Shown: positions 18,742-28,368, counted from the stretch's first letter. The stretch is 64,000 nucleotides of DNA from Paenimyroides viscosum (GCF_003858535.1 NZ_RQTJ01000005.1:34151-98150), one strand, 5' to 3'. A program made the numbers and translations. The notes: generated by a model from the sequence alone, not told the origin.

Positions 18742-19371
18742 ATGATTAAAACGCAAAACGTTACTTTTTCCTATTCGGCGCAACAAAATTTCCATTTCCC
18801 TGATATCGATTGTCCCAACGGACAAACTTTGCTGATTACAGGAAATTCAGGAACAGGTAAAACCACTTTATTGCATTTGCTAGGTGGCTTGTTGCAGCCA
18901 AACGCAGGAAACATTACTATAAATAATCAGGATATTTTACAGTTAAACGCAGCTAAATTGGATGCTTTTCGCGGACAATCGATCGGAATGATTTTACAGA
19001 AATCGTTTTTTATCGAAGCACTTACGGTTTTAGATAATGTTGTTTTGGCTTCTTGGATCGCTAAAAAAGCAAAAGCCAAAGAAAAAGCCTTAAATATTTT
19101 AGATAATTTAGGATTGAAAGATCATGTGCACAAATTGCCAAGTCAGTTAAGTATTGGTCAGCAACAGCGTGTAAATATTGCGAGAGCTTTAATAAACAAT
19201 CCGTCGGTAATTTTGGCAGATGAACCTACATCAAGTTTAGATGATGAAAACGCCTTAATTGTAGCTCGATTGTTGAGCGATTTAGCAAAAGAATATCAAT
19301 CTTCATTGATTATTGTAACACACGATCAACGCTTAAAATCATTGTTTAACCACCAAATTACCTTGTCATGA
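18742..19371 (+). CDS. ABC transporter ATP-binding protein (MacB/LolD type)
   Basis: 209 residues: a single nucleotide-binding domain with Walker A GNSGTGKTT (34-42), Q-loop LQKSFF, signature LSIGQQQRV and Walker B VILADEPTSSLDDE. It belongs to the LolD/MacB/FtsE branch that powers mechanotransmission rather than classical import. Its stop overlaps the start of the permease gene by 4 bases (ATGA), so the two are translationally coupled. Gene order (ATPase, FtsX-like permease, small CxxC proteins) resembles the zinc-responsive PA4064-PA4066 cluster of Pseudomonas. Confidence 0.92.
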   Translation: MIKTQNVTFSYSAQQNFHFPDIDCPNGQTLLITGNSGTGKTTLLHLLGGLLQPNAGNITINNQDILQLNAAKLDAFRGQSIGMILQKSFFIEALTVLDNVVLASWIAKKAKAKEKALNILDNLGLKDHVHKLPSQLSIGQQQRVNIARALINNPSVILADEPTSSLDDENALIVARLLSDLAKEYQSSLIIVTHDQRLKSLFNHQITLS

Positions 19372-20594
19372 TTAGTAAAATAGCTTGGAAAAACACGTGG
19401 TTTAAACCGTTGAATACTTTTTTAAGTATTGTACTTTTAACCGCATCGGTTTCTATTATATCGATATTGATTCTGCTTCAAAAACAGTTCGAAGAAAAGT
19501 TTTCATCATCAATGGATAATATCGATTTAGTTTTAGGAGCAAAAGGAAGTCCGTTGCAGTTGATTCTTTCTTCGGTTTATCAGATCGATGCACCTCCGGG
19601 AAATATTTCGTACACCGAAGCCGAAGCTTGGATGAACAAACCAATGGTAGAAAGTGCTGTTCCGTTGGCTTATGGCGATAATTATTTAGGCTATAAAATT
19701 GTAGGAACTACCGAAAACTACACCAAACATTTTGGATTGAAAATTCAACAGGGAACTTTATTTGCTAAAGATTTTGAGGTGATTGTAGGATCTAACATTG
19801 CAGCGAATATTGGTTTAAAAATTGGCGATACTTTTTTTGGAACACATGGCGATGTAGAAGAAGGTGAAGTGCACGACCATCATGCTTATAAAGTAGTAGG
19901 TATTTTAGCACCATCGGGTAAGGTGGCTGACCAATTAATTTTATCGAATATTTCATCGGTTTGGCACATGCACGATCATGAGCACGAAGATCATACCGAA
20001 GAAGCGCACGTACATGCCGAAGGCGAAATCCATCATCCGCACGAAGGAAAAGAAATTACCGCAGTTCTTTTAAAATTGCGTAACAACATGGCTAAAATGA
20101 CCTGGCCAAGAATCATTCCTCAAAATACCGAAATGCAAGCCGCGTCGCCAGCTTTAGAAGTGAATCGTTTGTTTGCTTTGTTCGGTGTAGGAATTTCGGC
20201 ATTAACCTATTTGGCTTATGGAATTATGTTTATTTCGGGTATCAGTATTTTTGTGGCGTTATACAATACGTTGAAAGAACGTCGATACGAATTTGCGTTG
20301 CTACGAATTACCGGAGCTACTAAATTTCAGTTATTGTGGTTGGTTCTGCTAGAAAGTATCTTTTTATGTACCATAGGTTTTATTCTTGGTATTGTTTTTG
20401 GTAGAATTGGCTTGTACTTCTTATCCGTATCTTCGCAAGAAGAATTTAAAATGGCATTTGATCCGTTTGAATTTTTATGGAAAGAAGAGGGAATGCTGTT
20501 TTTAGCCACATTATCTGTAGGAATCCTTGCAGCAATTATTCCGGCAATTAAAGCGTATTCATTAAACATATCAAAAACATTGGCAAATGCTTAA
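19368..20594 (+). CDS. ABC transporter permease, FtsX/MacB-like, with His-rich periplasmic loop
   Basis: 408 residues. One transmembrane helix (about 17-37), a large periplasmic MacB_PCD-like domain (about 40-260), then three C-terminal helices as in FtsX-like permeases. Unusually, residues 160-225 hold about 15 histidines with many acidic residues (VHDHHAYK, WHMHDHEHEDHTEEAHVHAE, IHHPHEG). This is a probable zinc- or copper-binding loop. The 3' end overlaps the next gene by 8 bases. I infer a role in metal handling or metal-dependent envelope maintenance. Confidence 0.88.
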   Translation: MISKIAWKNTWFKPLNTFLSIVLLTASVSIISILILLQKQFEEKFSSSMDNIDLVLGAKGSPLQLILSSVYQIDAPPGNISYTEAEAWMNKPMVESAVPLAYGDNYLGYKIVGTTENYTKHFGLKIQQGTLFAKDFEVIVGSNIAANIGLKIGDTFFGTHGDVEEGEVHDHHAYKVVGILAPSGKVADQLILSNISSVWHMHDHEHEDHTEEAHVHAEGEIHHPHEGKEITAVLLKLRNNMAKMTWPRIIPQNTEMQAASPALEVNRLFALFGVGISALTYLAYGIMFISGISIFVALYNTLKERRYEFALLRITGATKFQLLWLVLLESIFLCTIGFILGIVFGRIGLYFLSVSSQEEFKMAFDPFEFLWKEEGMLFLATLSVGILAAIIPAIKAYSLNISKTLANA

Positions 20595-21051
20595 TAAGAT
20601 AATCATTACAGTTTATTGCGGATTAGCCTTTTTTTTAATGAGTTTTTCAGCAGATAAAACAAAAAATTTTAATGAAACCACTGTTCAGGATCAACCAACC
20701 GAAGTTACTTGGCAAATGTTGGGTAGAATGGGCGGAAGTTTAAAGGTGATGGCAAATTATGGCGATGCTATAAAAGAATCATTACAGGGCAAAAAAATAA
20801 GAATAAGCGGTTTTGTAATCCCTACCGATAATAAATCGTACGTTTTAAGTAAAAATGTATATTCGCACTGTTTTTTTTGCAGTATAAGTGCAGGCATAGA
20901 AACCATAATGGGTATACAGTTTAAAAACAAACAACCACGATTGAAAACCGACGATTACATTACGCTAGAAGGTATTTTTTATTTTAACGATAAAAACAAA
21001 GACGATTGGACTTTTAGTATACAAAACGCAGTAATTACAAATAAAAAATAA
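20587..21051 (+). CDS. Exported CxxC protein, DUF3299-like (copy 1)
   Basis: 154 residues with an N-terminal signal (MLNKIIITVYCGLAFFLMSFSA). The mature part contains EVTWQMLGRM, KKIRISGFVIPTDNKSYVLS and a conserved H/QCFFC-x(5-7)-ETIMGIxF block, then a strand-rich end (DYITLEGIFYFNDK). The KKIxISGxVIP pattern is like DUF3299/OB-like proteins encoded beside MacB-type ABC transporters. The CxxC could bind metal or form a disulfide. It overlaps the permease gene and is followed 5 bases later by a paralogue. Confidence 0.65.
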   Translation: MLNKIIITVYCGLAFFLMSFSADKTKNFNETTVQDQPTEVTWQMLGRMGGSLKVMANYGDAIKESLQGKKIRISGFVIPTDNKSYVLSKNVYSHCFFCSISAGIETIMGIQFKNKQPRLKTDDYITLEGIFYFNDKNKDDWTFSIQNAVITNKK

Positions 21052-21056
21052 ATCAC

Positions 21057-21539
21057 ATGTTAAAAAAAATATTTGTTGCAGCCTATTGTGGATTAGCTGT
21101 TTTTTTAATGAGCTTTTCTACAAATAACACAACAGAAAAACCATCGGAATTTTACTATCAGAAACCAACCGAAGTTACTTGGAAATTATTAGGACAAATT
21201 GATTTCGTTAAGAAGAAAAACCCTCATTACGGCGAAGTAATGTATCCAATGATTAACGGAACATTAAAGGCTTTGCAAGGTAAAAAAATTAAAGCTTCGG
21301 GTTTTATTGTGCCTATCGACAGTAAATCGTACGCCTTAAGTAAAAATGTTTTTGCACAATGTTTTTTCTGTGGAAATGCAGGTCCCGAAACCATTATGGG
21401 AATTAAGTTTAAAGGCAATACACCACGTTTAAAAACCGACACTTATGTAACTATTGAAGGAACTTTTAGATACAATGCAGACGATATCGACGATTGGATT
21501 TATCACATTGAAAACGCTGTAATTACACACCAAAAATAA
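21057..21539 (+). CDS. Exported CxxC protein, DUF3299-like (copy 2)
   Basis: 160 residues, clearly a paralogue of the preceding protein: same signal (YCGLAVFLMSFS), PTEVTWKLLGQ, KKIKASGFIVPIDSKSYALS and QCFFCGNAGPETIMGIKF. It differs by a short insertion near residues 50-62 (KKKNPHYGEVMYP). Tandem retention of two diverged copies suggests distinct partners or a heteromeric complex with the permease. Its stop overlaps the next gene's start by one base (TAATG). Confidence 0.65.
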   Translation: MLKKIFVAAYCGLAVFLMSFSTNNTTEKPSEFYYQKPTEVTWKLLGQIDFVKKKNPHYGEVMYPMINGTLKALQGKKIKASGFIVPIDSKSYALSKNVFAQCFFCGNAGPETIMGIKFKGNTPRLKTDTYVTIEGTFRYNADDIDDWIYHIENAVITHQK

Positions 21540-22228
21540 TGATTGTTAAAGAACATATTACCGATTTGTTTTTTGATCTGGATCATACCATTTATGATTT
21601 CGATAAAAATTCGGCATTAACTTTTAATGCTGTATTTGCCGAAATGCAATTAAGTGGTGTAGACAATTTTATGACGCATTTTAAAACCATAAACAATGCG
21701 TATTGGGAACGCTTTGCCAATGAAGAAATATCTAGAGATTTTTTACGTTATGGCAGATTAAAAGATACTTTTTCTGCAATCAATTTAAAGGTCTCAGATG
21801 ACAATATTCATCACATAGCCAATTATTTTATTGATAATCTTACCAATTACAATCATGTTTTTACAGGAGCACATGAAACGCTAACGCATTTAAAAAGTAA
21901 ATATACTTTACATATTATCACTAATGGTCCGGAGGGTGTTCAACATAAAAAACTAAAAAATGCACAATTAGATCATTACTTTAAAACAATAACAAATTCT
22001 GAAAAAGCGGGAGTGAAAAAACCCCATCCGGGCATATTTAATTACGCATTAAAATTAGCAAACGTAAAGCCGCAAAATAGCTTAATGATTGGCGATAACA
22101 TAAATGCCGATGTTCATGGCGCTTTAAACGTGGGTATGCAGGCGGTTTGGTTTAACGAATTTAAGTTAGAAAACACAACTGGTGTTGCAGAAGTACAACA
22201 ATTAAAACAACTTTTAGATATTTTATAA
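21539..22228 (+). CDS. yjjG: HAD-superfamily 5'-nucleotidase, YjjG family
   Basis: 229 residues. HAD motif I is FFDLDHTIYDF, motif II IITNG, motif III lysine in EKAGVKKPHPGIF and motif IV MIGDNINADVHGA. The alpha-helical C1 cap and the length fit YjjG/YfnB pyrimidine nucleotidases, which dephosphorylate non-canonical nucleoside monophosphates in the cytosol. It is joined to the ABC cluster by a 1-base overlap, but a functional link is not evident and may only reflect compact packing. Confidence 0.88.
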   Translation: MIVKEHITDLFFDLDHTIYDFDKNSALTFNAVFAEMQLSGVDNFMTHFKTINNAYWERFANEEISRDFLRYGRLKDTFSAINLKVSDDNIHHIANYFIDNLTNYNHVFTGAHETLTHLKSKYTLHIITNGPEGVQHKKLKNAQLDHYFKTITNSEKAGVKKPHPGIFNYALKLANVKPQNSLMIGDNINADVHGALNVGMQAVWFNEFKLENTTGVAEVQQLKQLLDIL

Positions 22229-22229
22229 A

Positions 22230-22646
22230 ATGAAGAAATTTTTATTATTAATGCTTTTTGTCTGCTTAGGAATAGGGACAAATGCACAAGGTTTAAGCAC
22301 AAAATACATTCAAATTAAAGAAGTATACGATTTTCAGGATAAATTCAACGAATACCGTGTAAATTCTTATTTAAAACACCAGTTAGAAGAAGCAGGTTAT
22401 TCCGTTTTTTATGAAAATCAAGAATTACCCCAAGAAGTAAAAGCCGATCCTTGCAAAATGCTTAAATGCAACGTAGTGCGTGATAAGTCTATGTTGGCTA
22501 CAAAATTACAAATTACGTTGGTTAACTGTAAAAACGAAACTGTATTTACTGCCAACGGAGAAAGTAGAGAAAAAAAACGTAGTAAATCACACGTTGATGC
22601 TATTAAAAAGGCTTTAAAATTTTCGGTGCTAAATAAAGATAAATAG
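22230..22646 (+). CDS. Hypothetical exported protein
   Basis: 138 residues with a signal peptide ending at TNAQ (about residue 20). The mature part KYIQIKEVYDFQDKFNEYRV ... LKHQLEEAGYSVFYENQELP is found in unnamed Bacteroidota proteins. It has a CKMLKCNV pair of cysteines and a basic stretch (ESREKKRSKSH). It begins one base after the yjjG stop, so it is the last gene of this operon, and a terminator follows. Confidence 0.6.
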   Translation: MKKFLLLMLFVCLGIGTNAQGLSTKYIQIKEVYDFQDKFNEYRVNSYLKHQLEEAGYSVFYENQELPQEVKADPCKMLKCNVVRDKSMLATKLQITLVNCKNETVFTANGESREKKRSKSHVDAIKKALKFSVLNKDK

Positions 22647-22652
22647 TAATAA

Positions 22653-22690
22653 AAAAATCTCGTCATTAATTTTTGGCGAGATTTTTTTTT
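22653..22690 (+). terminator. Terminator at the end of the ABC-yjjG operon
   Basis: AAATCTCGTC pairs with GGCGAGATTT and is followed by a long T run, just after the stop codon at 22646. The remaining spacer (22691-22889) holds only a GC-rich low-complexity stretch with no gene. Confidence 0.75.
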
Positions 22691-22889
22691 GGGCGTTCCC
22701 CTTACATTTGGTTTTAAAAATAAGCTATAAGTTTGTAGCACATTCTCTGTAAATCAGAAAATAAGTGTCAGTAGTCGGGTCGGGTTTTTTGCTCCAAGTC
22801 CTCGGTGCACTTCGCTATCGCTTCGGCACCTGCGGGCTATCCGCTACAATACCTAACGCAAACATCCAGCATCCAACAGCCATCACCCA

Positions 22890-24167
22890 TCAATACCCAT
22901 ACTTTCCTTGCCAACGTTGGTGTAAAGAATCTTTGGTCTGCTTCTCTCGCGCATTCTCACCAGGTTCATAAAACGGAGTATTAATTAAATCGTCTGGTAA
23001 ATATTCCTGATACGTAAAATTCCCCGGATAATCGTGACTATATTTGTAATCTTCGCCATAGCCCAGCTCTTTCATTAATTTAGTTGGCGCATTACGTAAA
23101 TGAATAGGAATAGATAAATCTCCCGTTTGTTTCACCGCTGCTTGTGCTTTGCCAATTGCCATATAACTTGCGTTACTTTTTGGTGAAGTAGCTAAGTAAA
23201 TAGCACACTGGCTTAGTAATATTCTACTTTCGGGATAACCGATAACCGATACCGCCTGAAAAATATTGTTTGCCATAATAATTGCTGTGGGGTTTGCCAA
23301 ACCAATATCTTCAGAAGCCGAAATAACCAATCTGCGTGCAATAAATTTTAAATCTTCGCCGCCTTCAATCATTCTCGCTAGCCAATAAACAGCACCGTTT
23401 GGATCACTTCCACGAATCGATTTTATAAAAGCCGATATGATATCATAATGCTGTTCGCCCGTTTTATCATACAAAACCGTGTTTTTTTGTACAATTTGCA
23501 TTACTTTTTCATTGGTAATTTCAATAGTATCCTCACCAATAGAATTTACAATCAACTCAAAAGTATTCAGCAGTTTTCTGCCATCGCCTCCCGAAACCCT
23601 AAACAAAGCTTCGTTTTCTTTAATAGTTATACTTTTATCTTTTAGTTCTTCATCAACAATCAATGCACGTTTCAGTAACTCCTCTAAATCTGCTTTTGTA
23701 AAGGCATTTAATGTGTATACTTGGCAACGCGATAACAATGCAGGAATAACCTCAAAACTCGGGTTTTCGGTTGTTGCGCCAATTAGTGTAATCCATCCTT
23801 TTTCCACCGCACCTAATAAAGAATCTTGTTGCGATTTGCTAAAACGGTGAATTTCATCAATAAATAAAATAGGATTTTTTGGCGTAAATAAGCCATTGTG
23901 TCCTTTAGCTTTCTCAATAACTTCCCGCACATCTTTTACACCTGCATTTATCGCACTTAACGCATAAAAAGGTCGCTTACTTTCTTGTGCAATAATTTCT
24001 GCTAAAGTTGTTTTTCCAGTTCCTGGCGGTCCCCAAAAAATCATCGACGGGATAATACCGCGTTTAATGCTTTGTGTTAAAATGCCTGTTTCACCTACCA
24101 AATGTGTTTGACTGATGTAATCTTCTAATTGCTTAGGACGGATGCGTTCTGCTAAAGGAGTTATCAT
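22890..24167 (-). CDS. rarA: Replication-associated recombination protein A (RarA/MgsA)
   Basis: 425-residue AAA+ ATPase acting at stalled replication forks, related to clamp-loader subunits and eukaryotic WRNIP1. The start [20 protein letters not shown] is typical. Walker A is GPPGTGKTT, Walker [11 protein letters not shown], sensor 1 [10 protein letters not shown] and the arginine-finger block LLSRCQV. The C-terminal tetramerisation domain ([28 protein letters not shown]-like) is complete. It is monocistronic; upstream lies an IS982 remnant. Confidence 0.95.
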   Translation of the reverse strand: MITPLAERIRPKQLEDYISQTHLVGETGILTQSIKRGIIPSMIFWGPPGTGKTTLAEIIAQESKRPFYALSAINAGVKDVREVIEKAKGHNGLFTPKNPILFIDEIHRFSKSQQDSLLGAVEKGWITLIGATTENPSFEVIPALLSRCQVYTLNAFTKADLEELLKRALIVDEELKDKSITIKENEALFRVSGGDGRKLLNTFELIVNSIGEDTIEITNEKVMQIVQKNTVLYDKTGEQHYDIISAFIKSIRGSDPNGAVYWLARMIEGGEDLKFIARRLVISASEDIGLANPTAIIMANNIFQAVSVIGYPESRILLSQCAIYLATSPKSNASYMAIGKAQAAVKQTGDLSIPIHLRNAPTKLMKELGYGEDYKYSHDYPGNFTYQEYLPDDLINTPFYEPGENAREKQTKDSLHQRWQGKYGY

Positions 24168-24216
24168 AATGTAAAATTAGGGAATTGATTTGGCGTTACA
24201 AAAAAATATGTATTTT

Positions 24217-24663
24217 AACCCGTTGGGTGTAATTAAATTGTTTGATTTTTAATATTATTAATTGGTCTATCAAATATGAATTTATTGATATATTGAACCA
24301 ATGTTAATTCCAATTTAATATTGACGGTTTGAAAATAAATCTAGTTCAATACTATAAGACAAACAACCACCTGTTTTCAATAAGCAAACAATCGAACATT
24401 TGTGGTTTTATATTTTTTAAAAAATGAACATCATGCACTTCTGCTTTTGTAATATCCAAAGAATGAAAAATTTCATTTATAGAACAAACTCCATGTAATT
24501 TATATTCGTAAAACCAATTATTTTGAGAAGCACAAAACCCTTTTGAAGGAGCAGTTTTAAACTCATTTTACAGATTTTAATTTTCCTGTGACGTGCAAAT
24601 TTACAAATCTCCAACGGCATACTAATCAATATTTTTTCTAAAAATAATGACAACCAACAGGTT
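24217..24663. mobile_element. IS982-family remnant B (no coding capacity left)
   Basis: The left end AACCCGTTGGGTGTAATTA and the degenerate right end (ACAACCAACAGGTT) form terminal inverted repeats. Bases 24217-24300 match the reverse complement of 4660-4743. The block around 24315-24350 (GACGGTTTGAAAATAAATCT) matches 4390-4430 inverted, and the right 60 bases match the left end of remnant A. So this is a shorter relative of the same element in opposite orientation. Flanks ATGTATTTT and ATGTATAAT agree at 7 of 9 bases, a possible eroded target duplication. It lies between divergent rarA and the LysM gene. Confidence 0.78.
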
Positions 24664-24715
24664 ATGTATAATTATTTTTTTTATATTTATTAAAATTTAA
24701 AAATTAATTTAGAGT

Positions 24716-25174
24716 ATGGGATTATTTTCATTTATTAAAGAAAAGGGGGCTAAAATTTTTGGCAAAAAAGAACAAGAAGCTCCTGTTGAAGAGAAAAAAT
24801 CATTGCAGGCACAAGCTTTGCTTGATTATGTTAAGCAATTAGGCTTACCGTATAACAAAATAAAATTATCGGTTACAGATGATGATGTTAAGGTTGAAGG
24901 TGAAGTTGCTGCACAAGCAGATGCCGAAAAAATTGTTTTAGCTATTGGTAATGTTGAAGGCGTAGATCAGGTTGATAATTTAATGACTGTTGCTACACCT
25001 GCACCGCAAGCGCAATTTTACACGGTTGTTAGCGGTGATACTTTATCAAAAATTTCAAAAACTTTTTATGGTGATGCCAACAAATACAACACAATTTTCG
25101 AAGCAAATAAACCCATGTTAAGCCACCCAGATAAAATTTACCCGGGTCAGGTTTTAAGAATACCTAATTTATAA
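24716..25174 (+). CDS. kbp: BON-LysM protein, Kbp/YgaU-like
   Basis: 152 residues without signal peptide. An N-terminal amphipathic region (MGLFSFIKEKGAKIFG) precedes a BON domain (about residues 40-95: VTDDDVKVEGEVAAQADAEK ... VEGVDQVDNLM). A C-terminal LysM domain follows (about 101-150: YTVVSGDTLSKISKTFYGDA ... IYPGQVLRIP). This order and length match E. coli Kbp, a cytosolic potassium-binding protein. Whether the Flavobacteriia protein binds K+ is inferred from the architecture. Terminator follows directly. Confidence 0.85.
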   Translation: MGLFSFIKEKGAKIFGKKEQEAPVEEKKSLQAQALLDYVKQLGLPYNKIKLSVTDDDVKVEGEVAAQADAEKIVLAIGNVEGVDQVDNLMTVATPAPQAQFYTVVSGDTLSKISKTFYGDANKYNTIFEANKPMLSHPDKIYPGQVLRIPNL

Positions 25175-25180
25175 ACTACA

Positions 25181-25214
25181 AAATCCTCTTTAAAACTTAA
25201 AGAGGATTTTTTTA
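25181..25214 (+). terminator. Terminator of the kbp-like gene
   Basis: AAATCCTCTTTAA pairs with TTAAAGAGGATTT and a T run follows, 7 bases after the stop codon. Confidence 0.85.
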
Positions 25215-25243
25215 TTCTTAAAAATAATACACTACTAAAAAGT

Positions 25244-26242
25244 TTAATTCAGCATCTGCCACAATTTATCTTTTAATTCCGTAAGTCCTTGTTGTGCAAC
25301 GGATGATATAAAGATATACGGCAATCCGTCAAATTCTTTATCAAGCTGTTCTTTTAATTCTGCTTTTAGTTCATCGTCTAACATATCGCATTTAGAAATG
25401 GCTATTAAACGATCTTTATCTAACATTTCCGGATTGTATCTTCTTAATTCATCCAACAAAATATCGTATTCTTTTTTAATATCGTCTGCATCGGCAGGAA
25501 TTAAAAATAACAACGTTGAATTTCGCTCAATATGGCGTAAAAAGTAATGACCTAATCCTTTTCCTTCGGCAGCACCTTCGATAATTCCAGGGATATCTGC
25601 AATTACAAACGATTTAAAATCGCGGTATTCTACAATACCCAAGTTTGGCTTTAAGGTTGTAAACGGATAATCGCCAATTTTTGGTTTTGCCGATGTTAAT
25701 ACAGACAGTAAAGTAGATTTTCCTGCATTTGGAAATCCAACCAAACCAACATCTGCCAAAACCTTTAATTCTAAAATAATATCAACCTCTTGCGGTGGCA
25801 TACCAGGCTGCGCATAACGCGGCGTTTGATTGGTTGACGAGCGAAAATGCCAGTTACCCAAACCACCTTTACCACCTTTTGCTAAGATTTTTTCTTCGCC
25901 ATTTTCGGTAATTTCAAAAAGTAATTCGCCTGTTTCTTTATCTTTTACAACGGTTCCAAGCGGTACATCGATAAAACGATCTTCTCCATCGCTACCCGTA
26001 CTGCGTGAACTACCACCGTCACCACCGTGACCTGCTTTTATGTGGCGTTGAAAACGTAAATGATGCAGTGTCCATAAACTTTCGTTGCCACGAATAATTA
26101 CGTGACCGCCACGACCACCATCACCACCATCGGGACCGCCTTTTTCTATAAATTTTTCACGGTGTAAATGCGATGATCCTTTACCACCTTTACCAGATGC
26201 TACATATATTTTTACGTAATCTACAAAATTTCCTTCTGTCAT
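25244..26242 (-). CDS. obgE: GTPase ObgE/CgtA
   Basis: 332-residue essential GTPase linked to 50S ribosome assembly and stress response. The N-terminal Obg fold is rich in glycine ([28 protein letters not shown]). The G domain has G1 [10 protein letters not shown]3 DIPG and G4 SKCD. The C-terminal OCT extension seen in some Obg proteins is absent, as is usual in this class. It lies downstream of adk and hpt on the same strand, though a CNNM-type gene intervenes. Confidence 0.96.
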   Translation of the reverse strand: MTEGNFVDYVKIYVASGKGGKGSSHLHREKFIEKGGPDGGDGGRGGHVIIRGNESLWTLHHLRFQRHIKAGHGGDGGSSRSTGSDGEDRFIDVPLGTVVKDKETGELLFEITENGEEKILAKGGKGGLGNWHFRSSTNQTPRYAQPGMPPQEVDIILELKVLADVGLVGFPNAGKSTLLSVLTSAKPKIGDYPFTTLKPNLGIVEYRDFKSFVIADIPGIIEGAAEGKGLGHYFLRHIERNSTLLFLIPADADDIKKEYDILLDELRRYNPEMLDKDRLIAISKCDMLDDELKAELKEQLDKEFDGLPYIFISSVAQQGLTELKDKLWQMLN

Positions 26243-26298
26243 TGTTTTAATCTTTTAATGATTATACCACTCTATTACCTTATTTAATATCACAACTC

Positions 26299-26380
26299 CG
26301 TCAGTTCGAGCTTGTCGAGAACTCATAAAAAGCTTCTCGATACACTTCACTACGTTTTGTTACTCGAAGTGACGAATTCT
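26299..26380. repeat. REP-like intergenic repeat
   Basis: The block runs from TCAGTTCGAGCTTGTCGAGA through CTTCTCGATACACTTCACTA to CTACTCGAAGTGACGAA-type sequence. It is a clear relative of 281-383 and, inverted, of 46186-46254. Within it, TCGAGA and TCTCGA arms can pair. It separates obgE from the upstream CNNM-type gene. Confidence 0.6.
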
Positions 26381-26424
26381 ATATAAAATTGCTGTTTGGC
26401 AAAGAATTCCAGCTAATCAATATG

Positions 26425-27699
26425 TTAATCTTTTAACAGGCTAATGCCTATTTTATCAATTTTTACTCCGTTTGAAGCCAATACTTCAAACTCCATTTTA
26501 TTCCAAATTAATTTTTCGCCTGTTTTTGGTATGTACGATAATTCTTTCATAACCAAACCGCTTATGGTTGTTACATCGTATTCGGGCATTAATTCATCTA
26601 ACTCAAAATACGAAAGCAGATCATGCAGGGGATAAAATCCATCTACAATCCACTTGCCATCGGCTACTTCTTCTAACTTAAATTCTTCTTCGTAAAATTC
26701 AGACGCATCGCCAACCAACGATTCTAAAATATCGTTTAAGGTAATTACTCCTTGAATGACACCGTATTCATCAGACACCAAAGCATAATGATTTTTCGAT
26801 GATTTAAACAATTCTAGGGCTTTATATGCTGATGTATGTTCAATAAAAAACGTAGGTTCTTTTATGATTGATTTTAAATCGGTATTGCCTTTTTCAAACA
26901 AAATAAACAAATCTTTTAAAGAAACCACTCCGATAACCTCATCTAATCCGCCTTCGCAAACAGGATAAAACGAATGTAAATCTTCTATTACTTTTGCTTT
27001 TAATTCCTGTAAATTGTCTTCGCAATCTAAATACATCACCGATTTTCGATGCGTCATTAAGGCATTAACTTTTAAATCACCAATGTTAAAAACACGTTCT
27101 ACGATGTCTTGTTCAATTTCTTGCACCTCGCCTACTTCGGTACTTTCTTTAATGATCGATCTAATTTCTTCTTCGGTCACTTTTCCGTCGGCTGTGGGTT
27201 TGATGTTTAAAATATTCAACAACAAATCAGACGATTTTGTAAGTAACCATACGAAAGGAGCAGCTAATTTTGAAACGAAGGTCATGGGTATCGCTACCAT
27301 TTTTGAAATGGTTTCAGGATAGTTTAGTCCTAAACGTTTTGGAACCAATTCACCTAAAATCAATGTAAAAAAAGTAAGTAAAACCAATACCACGCCAACG
27401 CTTAACGACGATGCATAAGGTTGTAACGATGGTATTTGAGAAATAAACGCTTTTAAATCGGTAGTGATTTTATCGCCCGAATATATACCTGTTAAAATAC
27501 CGATTAAGGTAATTCCGATTTGAACTGTCGAAAGAAAGTTATTAGGCTCTTCAACCAATTTTAATGCTGCTTTAGCACTACCACTTCCTTTTTTTGCTGC
27601 CATTTCTAAACGGTTTTTCCTGGAAGAAACCAACGCCATCTCTGACATAGAGAAAATACCGTTTAAGATGATCAAAATAAAAATAATTAAAATTTCCAA
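26425..27699 (-). CDS. CNNM/CorC-family membrane protein (DUF21-CBS-CorC_HlyC)
   Basis: 424 residues. A DUF21 membrane domain with about four helices (residues 1-150, beginning MEILIIFILIILNGIFSMSE) is followed by a CBS-domain pair (about 205-330: VMYLDCEDNLQELK, HYALVSDEYGVIQGVITLND). A C-terminal CorC_HlyC transporter-associated domain (about 345-422) completes it. These proteins are often labelled hemolysins, but CNNM/CorC relatives act in Mg2+ or Co2+ efflux. It lies between adk and obgE, which in many relatives are closer together, so it may be an insertion into that gene group. Confidence 0.9.
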   Translation of the reverse strand: MEILIIFILIILNGIFSMSEMALVSSRKNRLEMAAKKGSGSAKAALKLVEEPNNFLSTVQIGITLIGILTGIYSGDKITTDLKAFISQIPSLQPYASSLSVGVVLVLLTFFTLILGELVPKRLGLNYPETISKMVAIPMTFVSKLAAPFVWLLTKSSDLLLNILNIKPTADGKVTEEEIRSIIKESTEVGEVQEIEQDIVERVFNIGDLKVNALMTHRKSVMYLDCEDNLQELKAKVIEDLHSFYPVCEGGLDEVIGVVSLKDLFILFEKGNTDLKSIIKEPTFFIEHTSAYKALELFKSSKNHYALVSDEYGVIQGVITLNDILESLVGDASEFYEEEFKLEEVADGKWIVDGFYPLHDLLSYFELDELMPEYDVTTISGLVMKELSYIPKTGEKLIWNKMEFEVLASNGVKIDKIGISLLKD

Positions 27700-27786
27700 T
27701 GTGCTTTGTTTGATTTGTTAAATGCAAAAATCTTACCCTAAATTACAAAAAAGAGTAAGATTATTGATAATTATTTTTCTTTGACA

Positions 27787-28359
27787 TTAAAAACGACTGA
27801 TCACCTCGCTTAAACGTTCGGTAATTTCTGCAATGGAACCGATGCCGTTTACTGCGTAATATTTGTCTTGATTTTTATAATATTCAATCAAAGGAGCTGT
27901 TTTCTCATTGTATTCTTCGTAACGCGTACGAATTTTTGTTTCGTCTTGATCGTCTGCTCTACCCGATGTTTTTCCACGTTCTAAAATACGTTGCACCAAC
28001 ACTTCATCGTCTGCTTCTAAAGCAACCGTAGCGGTAACTTTTAGATTAATAGATTGTAAAAAAGTATCTAAGGCTTCGGCTTGAGCTATGGTTCTTGGAA
28101 ATCCGTCAAACAAAAAGCCTGCTTTATCCATATTTTTTTCAACCTCATTTTTAAGCATATCAATCGTAATTGAATCGGGAACCAATTCTCCTTTATTGAT
28201 AAATTCTTGTGCTTTTTTACCTAATTCGGTTTCGTTTTTAATATTAAAACGAAAAACATCGCCTGTAGAGATGTGCGTTAAATTGTATTTTTCTTTTAAA
28301 AACTCTGCCTGTGTACCTTTACCTGCACCCGGCTTTCCGAATAAAACTATTGCAATCAT
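27787..28359 (-). CDS. adk: Adenylate kinase
   Basis: 190-residue enzyme converting ATP + AMP to 2 ADP. The P-loop is GKPGAGKGTQ, the AMP-binding segment GFPRTIAQAEAL, and the LID region contains RGKTSGRADDQDE. The length indicates the short-LID form without a zinc-binding insert. It starts 9 bases after the hpt stop codon, so hpt and adk are co-transcribed. Confidence 0.96.
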   Translation of the reverse strand: MIAIVLFGKPGAGKGTQAEFLKEKYNLTHISTGDVFRFNIKNETELGKKAQEFINKGELVPDSITIDMLKNEVEKNMDKAGFLFDGFPRTIAQAEALDTFLQSINLKVTATVALEADDEVLVQRILERGKTSGRADDQDETKIRTRYEEYNEKTAPLIEYYKNQDKYYAVNGIGSIAEITERLSEVISRF

Positions 28360-28368
28360 TTTTGTATG

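Noticed and set aside
22755..22860. GC-rich stretch GGTCGGGTTTTTTGCTCCAA ... CGCTATCGCTTCGGCACC as an RNA gene or attachment site
   Set aside because: No tRNA fold, no coding frame and no matching partner site; it resembles intergenic low-complexity repeats only.
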